Virus record (IMG/VR): IMGVR_UViG_3300021964_007369
Span: 1-64,000 of that record
Length of the DNA: 64,000 bases
Direction: 5' to 3' (one strand)
DNA from: a virus
The position numbers and the translations under genes are program-made. The notes beneath the pieces were generated by a model. The model worked only from the letters and a program-made list of their open reading frames with translations, had not been told where the DNA came from and did not search any database. This document shows, in pieces, positions 40,437-49,239 of this stretch (positions are counted from its first letter, which is position 1; every line of letters starts with the position of its first letter).

Positions 40437-41265
40437 TCCTCATAAATCTTGTATATTTTTCTAAAGGCAATTTTCCTTCATACAATACTGTTGTAAGAGG
40501 TGCTTGGCTTGCAAATTCATCTAAATCATTTACGCAATTAACATGCTCATCTATTTCAAAAAAGTTATTACTTTGTAACACAACTAATTTACCTTTTGGT
40601 ATTTTTGTAAACCATTCTGTAAAATTTTCTATATGTTCACAACTTGTATTAATAATTGTATCAGGCTTATCTGTTATAGGATAACTCATCCTATTATTGG
40701 CATTGCTCCAATACTGCCAAGTATGTGTATCGTAACTAATATCGTGTATATCTGATACTAACGCTTTAAATTTCCATTGGTCAACAAACCAAGGCTTGTT
40801 AAAAACTTCTGCAATATTAACTGTTGATTCGTCAATATCAAAACTACGTATTTTGTTTATACGAAGATTACTTTCAAATAACATAGTAGCTAGAGTAGCG
40901 TACCAACCTGCACATAAAAATACTGTTCCTATATCAGGAGTAACTTTTCTAAGTTCTTGTACTAGCCAAACCTTACTTTGTAGTTGGCCGCGGGCAAAAC
41001 AATCTTCATCAATAATAGTTTCGTTTATAGTAAAATTTTTAAAAGCTGAAGTAAACTGTGTCCCTACAAACTTATCTAATAGAGGCCATAACTTCCATTT
41101 ATTATCTTCCATTACTAGTTTGCGTAGATCATCTTTGTTATTATCTTGTACAATCCTAAAAATGCTACTGAGGTCTTTGTCAATATATGCTCTACGTAAA
41201 TCGCTTAGTGTACTCTTTGTAGGATATAATATTTCGTATCTATCTAGTAATTCATGTATTTGCAT
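40423..41265 (-). CDS. Class I methyltransferase-like protein
   Basis: The 280-residue protein has TVFLCAGWYATLATMLF (about 120-136), where motif I has fewer Gly than usual. IRSFDIDESTVN is the acidic strand end, KALVSDIHDI another strand, and DTIINTSCEHIENF ends the fold. The N-terminal 110 residues are helical and of unknown role. Likely an SAM-binding fold; methyl transfer is inferred. Confidence 0.55.
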   Translation of the reverse strand: MQIHELLDRYEILYPTKSTLSDLRRAYIDKDLSSIFRIVQDNNKDDLRKLVMEDNKWKLWPLLDKFVGTQFTSAFKNFTINETIIDEDCFARGQLQSKVWLVQELRKVTPDIGTVFLCAGWYATLATMLFESNLRINKIRSFDIDESTVNIAEVFNKPWFVDQWKFKALVSDIHDISYDTHTWQYWSNANNRMSYPITDKPDTIINTSCEHIENFTEWFTKIPKGKLVVLQSNNFFEIDEHVNCVNDLDEFASQAPLTTVLYEGKLPLEKYTRFMRIGYV

Positions 41266-42271
41266 TAAATTGTTCCTTTAGCCATTCAAAGTCATTAATT
41301 TTTTTGATTGCATCAGTGTTGCCTTTGTTAGCAAGTCCATACTGTCTGCCAGCTCTTGCACCTTTGATAGCATATTCGCCAAACGGTGCTCCGTTGTTTT
41401 TCGTACACCATATTTCCAAACGCTCATTAGTTTCATCGTCTTTTTGTCTATCAATAACTTTACTTGCAAGTTTACAACATTCTCTAAATGCACTTTTCCA
41501 TGTAGCAAACTCATTTGAATTAAAACTTGTAATACACGACATTTGATCCACTGCTTTAAACTTATTACTAATACTAGTTGTCATATCTGCTGTATCAACA
41601 TTCATGTCAATAGTCTTTTGTGTTGGAAATAATTTAATGCCTCCATATCCGTACACTAGATCATTTATTGGATTTCGACTACGGAAAACATGTACTGCAT
41701 CTTTATTCCAACACTCTACTTGGTAATCAAAATTAAATTCATCTACTACAGTTGCATCGCCATCTACAATATAAAACATATCTGTAGTTGCTAGTTTGGC
41801 GGCTTCAATATGTGCTTGGTGTATTCCTTTTACATCTTCGACTCTTTTGCAGGGGAAACGTCCATTAAGTAATCTATAATTGTCGTCGGCTGTTGGTTCT
41901 TTATAACTTATCATCACTATGTCATACTTAGGTATGATAGGATTACTTGCAACTATATCTAATTGTTTTTTCTTAGCAAAGAATCTATAACTTAGTTCTT
42001 GTTTACTTGGAGTTGCATTATTCGGAAACAAACACATACCATCATAGTGTTTACCGTTTTTAAAGATATGCGTATACTCGGTACTATGCGAATCTACTGT
42101 ATAATTAAAATCATAGTCTACTCTTATGTCATCCCATATAGCATAAAAATATTTTGTTAAACATATTTCTTTTGCATGGTCAAAGTTCGTTGCTTTCTTT
42201 AGTACGGGAATTTGTTTTTTGTGTGCATTATAGTTCTTTGTATTGCTACCTACATATATGACGTCATACAT
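41252..42271 (-). CDS. GT-A-like glycosyltransferase (paralogue of 45717)
   Basis: The 339-residue protein contains DIVMISYKEPTADDNY and, later, MFYIVDGDATV, a DxD-like metal site for the nucleotide sugar. GYGGIKLFP and the C-terminal basic/aromatic part match the protein at 45717 in order. An N-terminal 100-residue region is additional. It overlaps SGNH and methyltransferase-like genes at its ends. The donor and acceptor sugars are not known. Confidence 0.62.
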   Translation of the reverse strand: MYDVIYVGSNTKNYNAHKKQIPVLKKATNFDHAKEICLTKYFYAIWDDIRVDYDFNYTVDSHSTEYTHIFKNGKHYDGMCLFPNNATPSKQELSYRFFAKKKQLDIVASNPIIPKYDIVMISYKEPTADDNYRLLNGRFPCKRVEDVKGIHQAHIEAAKLATTDMFYIVDGDATVVDEFNFDYQVECWNKDAVHVFRSRNPINDLVYGYGGIKLFPTQKTIDMNVDTADMTTSISNKFKAVDQMSCITSFNSNEFATWKSAFRECCKLASKVIDRQKDDETNERLEIWCTKNNGAPFGEYAIKGARAGRQYGLANKGNTDAIKKINDFEWLKEQFNANT

Positions 42272-42993
42272 TCGTACACCTCCTTTGCAAAAATTTCGTG
42301 CATTTGTTCAGTTGGATGTGACCCTGGTAATCTTGTATGCATTTTATTACTATAATCTAGTAACGTTTGACCAAAGTTTACTTTTACATCAAGTAAATTA
42401 TATAATTCGCAATCACGATTCTTTGTAGGGTCAATAGAAAAATGACACATTCCTGAATCTATTATTAACACAGGAATGTTTCTTGATGCTAATAAATTTT
42501 TTGTTCCAGTAATTACATTATATGTACGCCATAGGTTGTCGTAATCATTTGGCTCTGCTAACAAATTTGTTAACCAACTAGGACGTTGAGGGAGAAAACT
42601 TCTAAAATTATATTCAGTATGTTCACTGTGCATTGCATGACCAAATCTTGCAGGGTGTGTCAACATAATTATTACTAGATCGGGCTTACGGAAATTTCTT
42701 GATATTTGTTTGAGAACACGCCAACATATTTCTTCGTTACTAATTCCGCCCATAGAAACATTTTGTACTTCAAAATACGGATCTAATTTTTGTAACTTGG
42801 CAGGCCAAGCACGATCTCGTTGTCCGTTGAGTACTTCTTTGTATTTTGGTTTGTCATGATTCCACAAATTTGCTAATTGTTTCTGATGTTGTTCATGCAG
42901 GTTTTTGTTTACATCGCTTTCAAGATACCCTGGTACAAGTTCTACCAACTCATCACCTGCCGTAAAACTACAACCTGAAGTTATGATTTCCAT
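42250..42993 (-). CDS. SGNH-like hydrolase-fold protein
   Basis: The 247-residue protein opens with SGCSFTAGDEL, a Ser nucleophile in an SGNH-like block I, has NVSMGGISNEEI as a Gly turn, and ends with GSHPTEQMHEIF, a block V-like His. It overlaps rSAM-10 by 13 bases and the GT-A-like gene by 22. It resembles the other SGNH genes only in these motifs. Confidence 0.62.
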   Translation of the reverse strand: MEIITSGCSFTAGDELVELVPGYLESDVNKNLHEQHQKQLANLWNHDKPKYKEVLNGQRDRAWPAKLQKLDPYFEVQNVSMGGISNEEICWRVLKQISRNFRKPDLVIIMLTHPARFGHAMHSEHTEYNFRSFLPQRPSWLTNLLAEPNDYDNLWRTYNVITGTKNLLASRNIPVLIIDSGMCHFSIDPTKNRDCELYNLLDVKVNFGQTLLDYSNKMHTRLPGSHPTEQMHEIFAKEVYECMTSYM

Positions 42994-44336
42994 GAGTCGT
43001 AAACTCCTTTACAATAGTCATAAAACGCAGTATATTCAGGAAACGTGTTTAATAAGTTAGTTCCAATACGTTTATCATTTTCTGTAAAGAAACTATAAAA
43101 GTCTCTTTGTCCTTGTTTAATTTTTTGCGGATCAACAGGATTTTGATACATATAATCACGTACACGTTGCATCTTTGCAATTTCAACACTAGTAAAATAG
43201 TCTTTGTTGTTACTCATGTACTCTAAGTGTTCATCCATAAACTTGTTAAACATTTGAGGTAATATATTGATCATCCAATGCGGCGGCTCTTTTAGATATG
43301 GCGTATCAAATGCAAGTGCTTCTTTTCCGTATATCTTGCGCCAATGCATAACACGTTGTAAAAAGTTTTGGAATGTTGCTACACATAATACGTTAAATGT
43401 ACACATGATGTTAACTTTGAATCCACGCTTAATTGCTTCTTCAAAGTTTCTCTCCCAATGATCACATTTTAATCCTGTACGCATATACTCTGCTTGTTCT
43501 CCCCAACCTTCAATACTTGTAAACAAACTAAACTTTCGTATCTTCTTTTGATCTAATAAACTTTGTACTCTATCATACATCCTGTCCATTTTTGCAGTAG
43601 TAACACCTAAGTTACTATTAATGCTAATTTCTAATTGTGGTGCTGGTTCTTTTTCTAATAAGTCAAAGAACTGCATTGCACCGGGATTCATTAGAGGCTC
43701 GCCTCCTGTAATTCTAAGTGTGTGTAGATCTTTACGTAGATCAGGCCACCATTTCCAAAATGCCTCAATATAAGGATTTTCATCCTTGGGTGCGTAGTAA
43801 CGTCCGTTATCTAAAAATTCTGTGCCGTATTGATTATATGTTAAATCATAATTGCCATGTTTCTTAATCTCATCCATCCACTTTGTACTTGCTTGGGGAC
43901 AACAGTATCCACAACGATAATTACACCCGTTACCAAAACTAACTTCTAAATAACGTGGATTTACATTTTCTAACCAATGCTTTTTTGATATCTCTTCAAT
44001 CTCTGGTTCAGACCAATCACTTGCACTGTGTATCATCCTATCTGATATTTGATCTCCTTCAAGGTCTTCAATGTTCCAGCAATAGTAACATTCTTCAGGA
44101 CGCTCACCTTCTAACATTTTTTTACGCTGTTGTTTTTTCCATGCTGTATTGTGTAAAGCACTTGGATCAGCTTTTATTTCAGCTAGAGGTATATGCTGTG
44201 GACGTGGATGATAGCAACTATGATTATCACCTGTGTGCAAATACAATGTTTCATGAAGCCACTTCATTGTGCAAAATCCTTTGCCAATTTTGTTTAATCT
44301 ATCACGTACATCTTTAATATCGTCAACTCTACTCAT
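42981..44336 (-). CDS. Radical-SAM protein with N-terminal twitch-like Cys region (rSAM-10)
   Basis: The 451-residue protein has FCTMKWLHE (Cys22) and SCYHPRPQHIP, then ECYYCWNIED, as an N-terminal Cys set. The core CNYRCGYCC is at 138, 142, 145, with ITGGEPLMNP after it. The C-terminal tail has KRIGTNLLNTFPEY. It is closest to rSAM-11, sharing the CYHP and LSDR-type segments. It overlaps rSAM-11 by 8 bases. Confidence 0.85.
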   Translation of the reverse strand: MSRVDDIKDVRDRLNKIGKGFCTMKWLHETLYLHTGDNHSCYHPRPQHIPLAEIKADPSALHNTAWKKQQRKKMLEGERPEECYYCWNIEDLEGDQISDRMIHSASDWSEPEIEEISKKHWLENVNPRYLEVSFGNGCNYRCGYCCPQASTKWMDEIKKHGNYDLTYNQYGTEFLDNGRYYAPKDENPYIEAFWKWWPDLRKDLHTLRITGGEPLMNPGAMQFFDLLEKEPAPQLEISINSNLGVTTAKMDRMYDRVQSLLDQKKIRKFSLFTSIEGWGEQAEYMRTGLKCDHWERNFEEAIKRGFKVNIMCTFNVLCVATFQNFLQRVMHWRKIYGKEALAFDTPYLKEPPHWMINILPQMFNKFMDEHLEYMSNNKDYFTSVEIAKMQRVRDYMYQNPVDPQKIKQGQRDFYSFFTENDKRIGTNLLNTFPEYTAFYDYCKGVYDSWKS

Positions 44337-45720
44337 AATAATCCTTTAATGACGGGAACACATCTACAAAATTTGTATTTCTACGTTTGTCATGTTGTTG
44401 AAAGAATAACTTAAAATTCTTTTTTGCTGTTTCTCTGTCAAAGCCTGTATCAGCCTTAATCCAGTTTATTAGTCTTTTAACTTTGTTTATTTCAAAATCA
44501 CTAAATCCTTGGAATTCATTTTTATCACCGTCCTTATTATATTCCATATATTCTACACATTGTTCTAACTGTATAACACGTTCGGGCATTAGCTTAGGAT
44601 TCATATAATCAGGATTTGTTAATTGTGGAATATCAAACCATATCATTTGTCTTTGTTTGCTGTACTGTGTTCGTAACTTGTGTATTTGTTGCATATAATT
44701 AAATATCCCATTATAGCTAAGTGTATTGAATGTTATGATAAATGTTAAACTGTGTTTATCACATTGCTCTAAATATTGTACAACATTTTTATAAAATACA
44801 TCAAAGTCTAAACCGTTACGAATATATTCCGCTTGTTTGCCCCAACTGTCTAAACTTGCAAACAACATAAAATGATCTAGGTTAGGTGTAAGTGTTTGCA
44901 TACTATTAATAAACTTTTGCCATTGTCCTTTAGGAGGGCAACAGTTACTTGTAATACTCATATGCAAATCTTCTTTAGGATTTTCTTTTACATAATCAAA
45001 CATTTTAAAAGTATTTTTATCCATCAACGGTTCGCCACCGGTCATTCTAAATGTTTGAAGTGTAGGATAAATTTCTGGTAACCATTTCCAAAATGCATTT
45101 AAGTACATGTTGTCAGGACTGTTATCTACCTTTTCCATATACTGCATATCATTATGCTTGCGATTATGTAAATTGTACGGTCCTTCTTTTTTAATTTCTT
45201 TCATCCATTCTGTACTCAATATAGGAGAACAATATGAACACTTAAAATTACATGCTTGGTTAAAATTAACTTCTACATATCTTGGGCGGGCGTTGCCATC
45301 CATACCTAATTGCTTTGCTTCTTCTATAAGACCTGGTTCGTATACATCTTTACTTCTATATGCTCTATCACTTAGTTGTGAACCACTGTCTTCAGTTTGC
45401 CAACAGAATTCACACTCAGGTGGGCGTATTCCGTTAAGCATCATACCACGCTGTTCTTTTTTATGCTTGGTATTATGTAAGGCGCTGTTATCATCTTCGA
45501 GCTCTGTTTTTGGAATGAGATGACTTTTGGGATGATAACAGCTATGTGTCTTTCCGGTCGGTATATGTATGCTTACATTAAACCATTTGGCTAGACAAAA
45601 ACTTGGGCTAACTTCATTAAGTTTTTCTAACACGACTTCAGCATCGTGCATATATCGACTTTCAAACTTGCCGTCGATTTTTCTTAATTCATTACCTTTT
45701 ATGTTTCTATTATATTTCAT
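44329..45720 (-). CDS. Radical-SAM protein with N-terminal twitch-like Cys region (rSAM-11)
   Basis: The 463-residue protein has FCLAKWF (Cys42), SCYHPKSHLIP, ECEFCWQTED, the core CNFKCSYC (157, 161, 164), MTGGEPLMDK and the tail KRRNTNFVDVFPSL. It shares the order of motifs with rSAM-10, so the two look like tandem duplicates. It overlaps the GT-A-like gene 45717 by 4 bases. Confidence 0.86.
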   Translation of the reverse strand: MKYNRNIKGNELRKIDGKFESRYMHDAEVVLEKLNEVSPSFCLAKWFNVSIHIPTGKTHSCYHPKSHLIPKTELEDDNSALHNTKHKKEQRGMMLNGIRPPECEFCWQTEDSGSQLSDRAYRSKDVYEPGLIEEAKQLGMDGNARPRYVEVNFNQACNFKCSYCSPILSTEWMKEIKKEGPYNLHNRKHNDMQYMEKVDNSPDNMYLNAFWKWLPEIYPTLQTFRMTGGEPLMDKNTFKMFDYVKENPKEDLHMSITSNCCPPKGQWQKFINSMQTLTPNLDHFMLFASLDSWGKQAEYIRNGLDFDVFYKNVVQYLEQCDKHSLTFIITFNTLSYNGIFNYMQQIHKLRTQYSKQRQMIWFDIPQLTNPDYMNPKLMPERVIQLEQCVEYMEYNKDGDKNEFQGFSDFEINKVKRLINWIKADTGFDRETAKKNFKLFFQQHDKRRNTNFVDVFPSLKDYYE

Positions 45721-46640
45721 TCAATATCTATAAACTGCTGATTACTATTTCTACTAGGATTTTGATATACTGTTTTAAAGAAAGCACTTTGTTCTGGATC
45801 TAAAGGATCAGTTGCAATAGGAATATCTAATTCATGTTTAAGTGTTTCTCCTAGTCCCATAATTTCGTATGGCAACTTATCTTCAGTAATTCCACTATAA
45901 TTCTTTTTCCATATATCATTTAGGTATTCAAAGTCACGTACATTTACATAGTCCCAATCAGTACACATAGTTTTATACAATCCTTCTCTTGCTCCATAGA
46001 TTGCCCAATTACCATTTTCTACATCTGCACCTACCATTAACCAAATCCAAAGTCTATGCAAATTTTTCCAATGACCGTTTAAGAATTCTTGCTTGGTAGA
46101 TTTTACACCTCTGTCAAGTGCCATCTTAACTCCTTCACGGAATCCAGCACGCCAGGCTTGTTGTGGAGTATAATTATTCCACACATCAGAATAGCAACTA
46201 TTTTGTTGTATATACTTTAAGTCCCAACAAAAGTCTACCTGTGCATGTGGATTATCCGGATCAGCATTCTCGTGTGTTTTCATATTAAGTACAAACTCTT
46301 TAGGCCAACATTTAAGTCCACCGTTGCCGTATAACAATCCGTTAATTACATTCTTGCCACACCAACTAATAACACAATTTTCTAAATCTGTATGTTCATC
46401 AAAGTCTATTTCTTGCTCTAAGAACTTTGGGTGTACTGTGTTATCGCCATCAACTGTAATAAATCTGCTTGTTTCACTTAGGTTAGCACAGGCTTTGTGT
46501 GCGGCGTCTGAGCCTTCTACACCGTGTACACGTTTTGCCCATGGTACTTTAGTAAGTAAATCTGCATAATTTTTTTCAGCATTAGGTTCATCATAACTTA
46601 AATAGATGATATCACAGTCAATAACTTTAAATTTGTTCAT
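45717..46640 (-). CDS. GT-A-like glycosyltransferase
   Basis: The 307-residue protein has DIIYLSYDEPNAEKNY, then AKRVHGVEGSDAAHKAC and FITVDGDNTVHP, a DxD-like site. GYGG-type and GNGGLKCWP segments and a basic helical end follow. It is a paralogue of the protein at 41252, without the N-terminal extension. The adjacent radical-SAM pair suggests that the sugar or its carrier is also modified by radical chemistry. Confidence 0.62.
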   Translation of the reverse strand: MNKFKVIDCDIIYLSYDEPNAEKNYADLLTKVPWAKRVHGVEGSDAAHKACANLSETSRFITVDGDNTVHPKFLEQEIDFDEHTDLENCVISWCGKNVINGLLYGNGGLKCWPKEFVLNMKTHENADPDNPHAQVDFCWDLKYIQQNSCYSDVWNNYTPQQAWRAGFREGVKMALDRGVKSTKQEFLNGHWKNLHRLWIWLMVGADVENGNWAIYGAREGLYKTMCTDWDYVNVRDFEYLNDIWKKNYSGITEDKLPYEIMGLGETLKHELDIPIATDPLDPEQSAFFKTVYQNPSRNSNQQFIDIE

Positions 46641-47161
46641 GTTAGGTCCTTGTAATTATATTTTGCAAATTGGCGTTTTGTATAGATACTAAAGTTCTTA
46701 CTACTATCGAATAAGCAAGAATTATCTTTTCGTAAATCAACTCTAAATAAATGATATAATATGTGAGGATTATCTTTAGCTGTAATGCTAAAACTTGTTT
46801 CACTGTCTAGGCTTGTTGTATCTAATATTTTTTTAATTCTGTCATTTATATTAATTTTAAGTTTATCACCGTCATAGGTTATTTCAATATCTGCATCATC
46901 TATTCCGGATTCAATTTTTGTATATCCTTGATATGTTTGTAGTATTTCTGCTTCATGCTTTAGTTCAAACTTTGAGTCTATCGTATTAAACACAACTCTA
47001 TAATCTGCTTTATTATCTTTGAAGTTTAAAATTCTTTCAACAGATGAAAAATCAACTTCAATATTATCATATCCTTCTGCTTTACTTGGTCCTACAGAAT
47101 AAATTTTTCCAGTTGCAATTTCAAAATTCACAATCATTTGTGGAGTACAATCTATATTCAT
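46637..47161 (-). CDS. Unknown protein of the minus-strand operon
   Basis: A 174-residue protein rich in Ile, Asp and Lys with alternating beta strands (ADIEITYDGDKLKININD). It has no Cys-rich or catalytic motif. It overlaps its neighbours by 4 bases each. It may be structural or a binding domain. No family was recognised. Confidence 0.5.
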   Translation of the reverse strand: MNIDCTPQMIVNFEIATGKIYSVGPSKAEGYDNIEVDFSSVERILNFKDNKADYRVVFNTIDSKFELKHEAEILQTYQGYTKIESGIDDADIEITYDGDKLKININDRIKKILDTTSLDSETSFSITAKDNPHILYHLFRVDLRKDNSCLFDSSKNFSIYTKRQFAKYNYKDLT

Positions 47162-47976
47162 AACACTTTACTTTCGTATTTTTTAATTAAACTTTCTGTA
47201 ACAAAATGATTTTCTGTATAATGAAATATACCTTCTTGAATAAAATTACCAATTATAAGTTTTACATCATCTGTAATTGTATAAGATACTCTGTCCTGCC
47301 AAGTAGAAGATTCGTTGCGCCAATCCTGGGCTCTTGATTTCATATGTGTAAATGTAGGCAAATTAATTTTAGGATTAGTAACTTGTTCTTCGATGTCCAT
47401 TGCTTTGATAGCAATGCTTGCAGTTACATCCATACTTGCATTTTTAGGATATTTTTTAGGAACATATTTTCCATAAAATAATTCTCTGTTGTTAATGATT
47501 AATTCTAAAAATTTATAAAATTCTAATGCTAAATTAGATTTTTTAAAATAATGATATCCAAAGTAAACGTTAGGTAAGTTGTTTACAGTAAATGCTTCTC
47601 TATAATAATCACTAGTTACTATATTATTTCTATATGTATGTACTTTGTTTGTAAAGAACAGTTCATAATTTTCAAGTAATTTCCAATAATGGCTTACATC
47701 TGTAAGAAATAACATATCGCTATCTAATATAACAGTTTCTTCATACGGTGATATATGATATAGTTTCCATCTATGTTCTACAGCATAACGTTGCTCTTCG
47801 ATCCAAGGTATATCTATAATATTATCAAATAGGCTTTTGTATTTTTCTGGCACTGGCGTGTCTGTTGCAATACTTACGCTATCAATTTGTTGTGTGTGCT
47901 TTATACTCATTGCACATAGACACGCTTGTATTACATATTCAGGTCCTGTAGCAAGTATTAGATATCCTTTACTCAT
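47158..47976 (-). CDS. GT8-like glycosyltransferase
   Basis: The 272-residue protein has LILATGPEYVIQACLCA at the start and TVILDSDMLFLTDV in the middle, a DxD site within the GT8-like strand pattern. HVE/HFVTE-type aromatic residues follow. Length and motif order match the protein at 47969, so the two are likely duplicates. It overlaps by 8 bases upstream. The donor sugar is unknown. Confidence 0.66.
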   Translation of the reverse strand: MSKGYLILATGPEYVIQACLCAMSIKHTQQIDSVSIATDTPVPEKYKSLFDNIIDIPWIEEQRYAVEHRWKLYHISPYEETVILDSDMLFLTDVSHYWKLLENYELFFTNKVHTYRNNIVTSDYYREAFTVNNLPNVYFGYHYFKKSNLALEFYKFLELIINNRELFYGKYVPKKYPKNASMDVTASIAIKAMDIEEQVTNPKINLPTFTHMKSRAQDWRNESSTWQDRVSYTITDDVKLIIGNFIQEGIFHYTENHFVTESLIKKYESKVL

Positions 47977-48829
47977 ATATCATTTCCTCACGTATACGAT
48001 CGTTAAGACTAAATTTATTCATTACATGCATATCAAGTCCTTTTGTTGAAATTGCATTGTAATGACCAGTTGCTCCTTGTTGTTCAACTAAAAATGTATT
48101 TTCGCCTGCTTCCATTTCTATAAAAATGTCTCTATCTAATGTATAATATAATTTTCCTGGAAATTCTTTAGCATATCTTCCTGTTGTACCGTTTAGAATA
48201 TGTAATGCTATACTAAATGCATGATCATTTCTAAATGTTGTTGTACCAACATCATAGATTAAACTGTAATGTTCCCAATTACGTACTACATGTCTTAGTG
48301 TATCAAAAAATAACGAAGCATATTTTCCTTTGCGAAAGAAAAAACAAGTAGCCCAGTAAAAATCTATCCCAGTATCATTAATGTAGTCAAACTCATAGTC
48401 ATGTCTCCAACCTGATATATCAGTAGCGTCTTTATAAATTAGTAAATCATTTTTATCCTGAAATGCTTTTAGTAATTTTTTACTGTTAATCACATAATCT
48501 GTATCAATAACAATAGTTTCATCGTACGGCGACAGGTCATATGCCATATGCCTGTGCGAATTTCTAAATTGTAATACCTTGTAAGACGTTGACCCGTCAT
48601 AGTATCGTTTATAATTTAAAGGTAGTATACGTCGATTTTCTAAATCTATAATTTTATCAAATAGATTTCTATACTTTTTATATTTGCTGTTGAAATGAGC
48701 TCTATCAGTGGTTACTAACGTTACAGGTATGTTTAAAAATTGTTTGGCTCTTTTAGCAACAAAACACGCTTGAAGTACATAGTCAACATTATCATTATTT
48801 ACAGCAAATAGTAATATGCCTCTACTCAT
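47969..48829 (-). CDS. GT8-like glycosyltransferase (paralogue of 47158)
   Basis: The 286-residue protein begins ILLFAVNNDNVDYVLQAC and has TIVIDTDYVINSKK with a DxD-like motif. A HAFSIALHI segment and a C-terminal HYNAIS follow. It may transfer a sugar to a surface or tail component. It overlaps the first gene of the operon by 8 bases. Confidence 0.64.
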   Translation of the reverse strand: MSRGILLFAVNNDNVDYVLQACFVAKRAKQFLNIPVTLVTTDRAHFNSKYKKYRNLFDKIIDLENRRILPLNYKRYYDGSTSYKVLQFRNSHRHMAYDLSPYDETIVIDTDYVINSKKLLKAFQDKNDLLIYKDATDISGWRHDYEFDYINDTGIDFYWATCFFFRKGKYASLFFDTLRHVVRNWEHYSLIYDVGTTTFRNDHAFSIALHILNGTTGRYAKEFPGKLYYTLDRDIFIEMEAGENTFLVEQQGATGHYNAISTKGLDMHVMNKFSLNDRIREEMIYE

Positions 48830-49169
48830 ATTTCAGCAACCCTAAAACTTTTCTATTTTTTATTAACTTATTATACTCTGTATGAAATCTATTTGAAGCA
48901 GTAAAATACACGTTCTTAATTTCTTCTAAGAAATCAGTAGGTGTCACTTCAACAGGTTGAGAATTGTCGTCAATAAGAATGAGAGAGTCTTGATTGCTGG
49001 TTGCCATATAACTAACAAAATTTATGAGTTCAGGATCTACTGTAAATTTAGAACCGTTGTGGTAATAAATTAGATCTTCTTGATACTTTTCGTTTAGTAT
49101 ACGCTTTTGATTGTTTAATGTTACATTAAAGTTAGAGAACTCTAATGCTTTTTCTAGTCTTTTGTCCAT
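48822..49169 (-). CDS. First gene of the minus-strand block, unknown function
   Basis: A 115-residue protein with KRLEKALEFSNFNVTLNNQKR at its start and a hydrophobic middle. It resembles short proteins I recall beside tail genes in marine phages, but no family can be named. AAGGAATGAG lies before the ATG. It is the first gene behind the strong promoter at 49193-49221, so all downstream genes may be expressed with it. Confidence 0.5.
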   Translation of the reverse strand: MDKRLEKALEFSNFNVTLNNQKRILNEKYQEDLIYYHNGSKFTVDPELINFVSYMATSNQDSLILIDDNSQPVEVTPTDFLEEIKNVYFTASNRFHTEYNKLIKNRKVLGLLKYE

Positions 49170-49192
49170 ATCTCATTCCTTATACTTGTTAC

Positions 49193-49221
49193 AGTATACG
49201 ATATTTAAGACTAAATGTCAA
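49193..49221 (-). promoter_or_regulatory. Sigma70 promoter heading the radical-SAM operon
   Basis: On the minus strand TTGACA (49221-49216) and TATACT (49198-49193) with a 17-base spacer, about 24 bases before ATG 49169. It is a host-type promoter, unlike the late motifs before the tail genes further upstream. Confidence 0.75.
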
Positions 49222-49239
49222 GTAAAATATTAGATCTGA

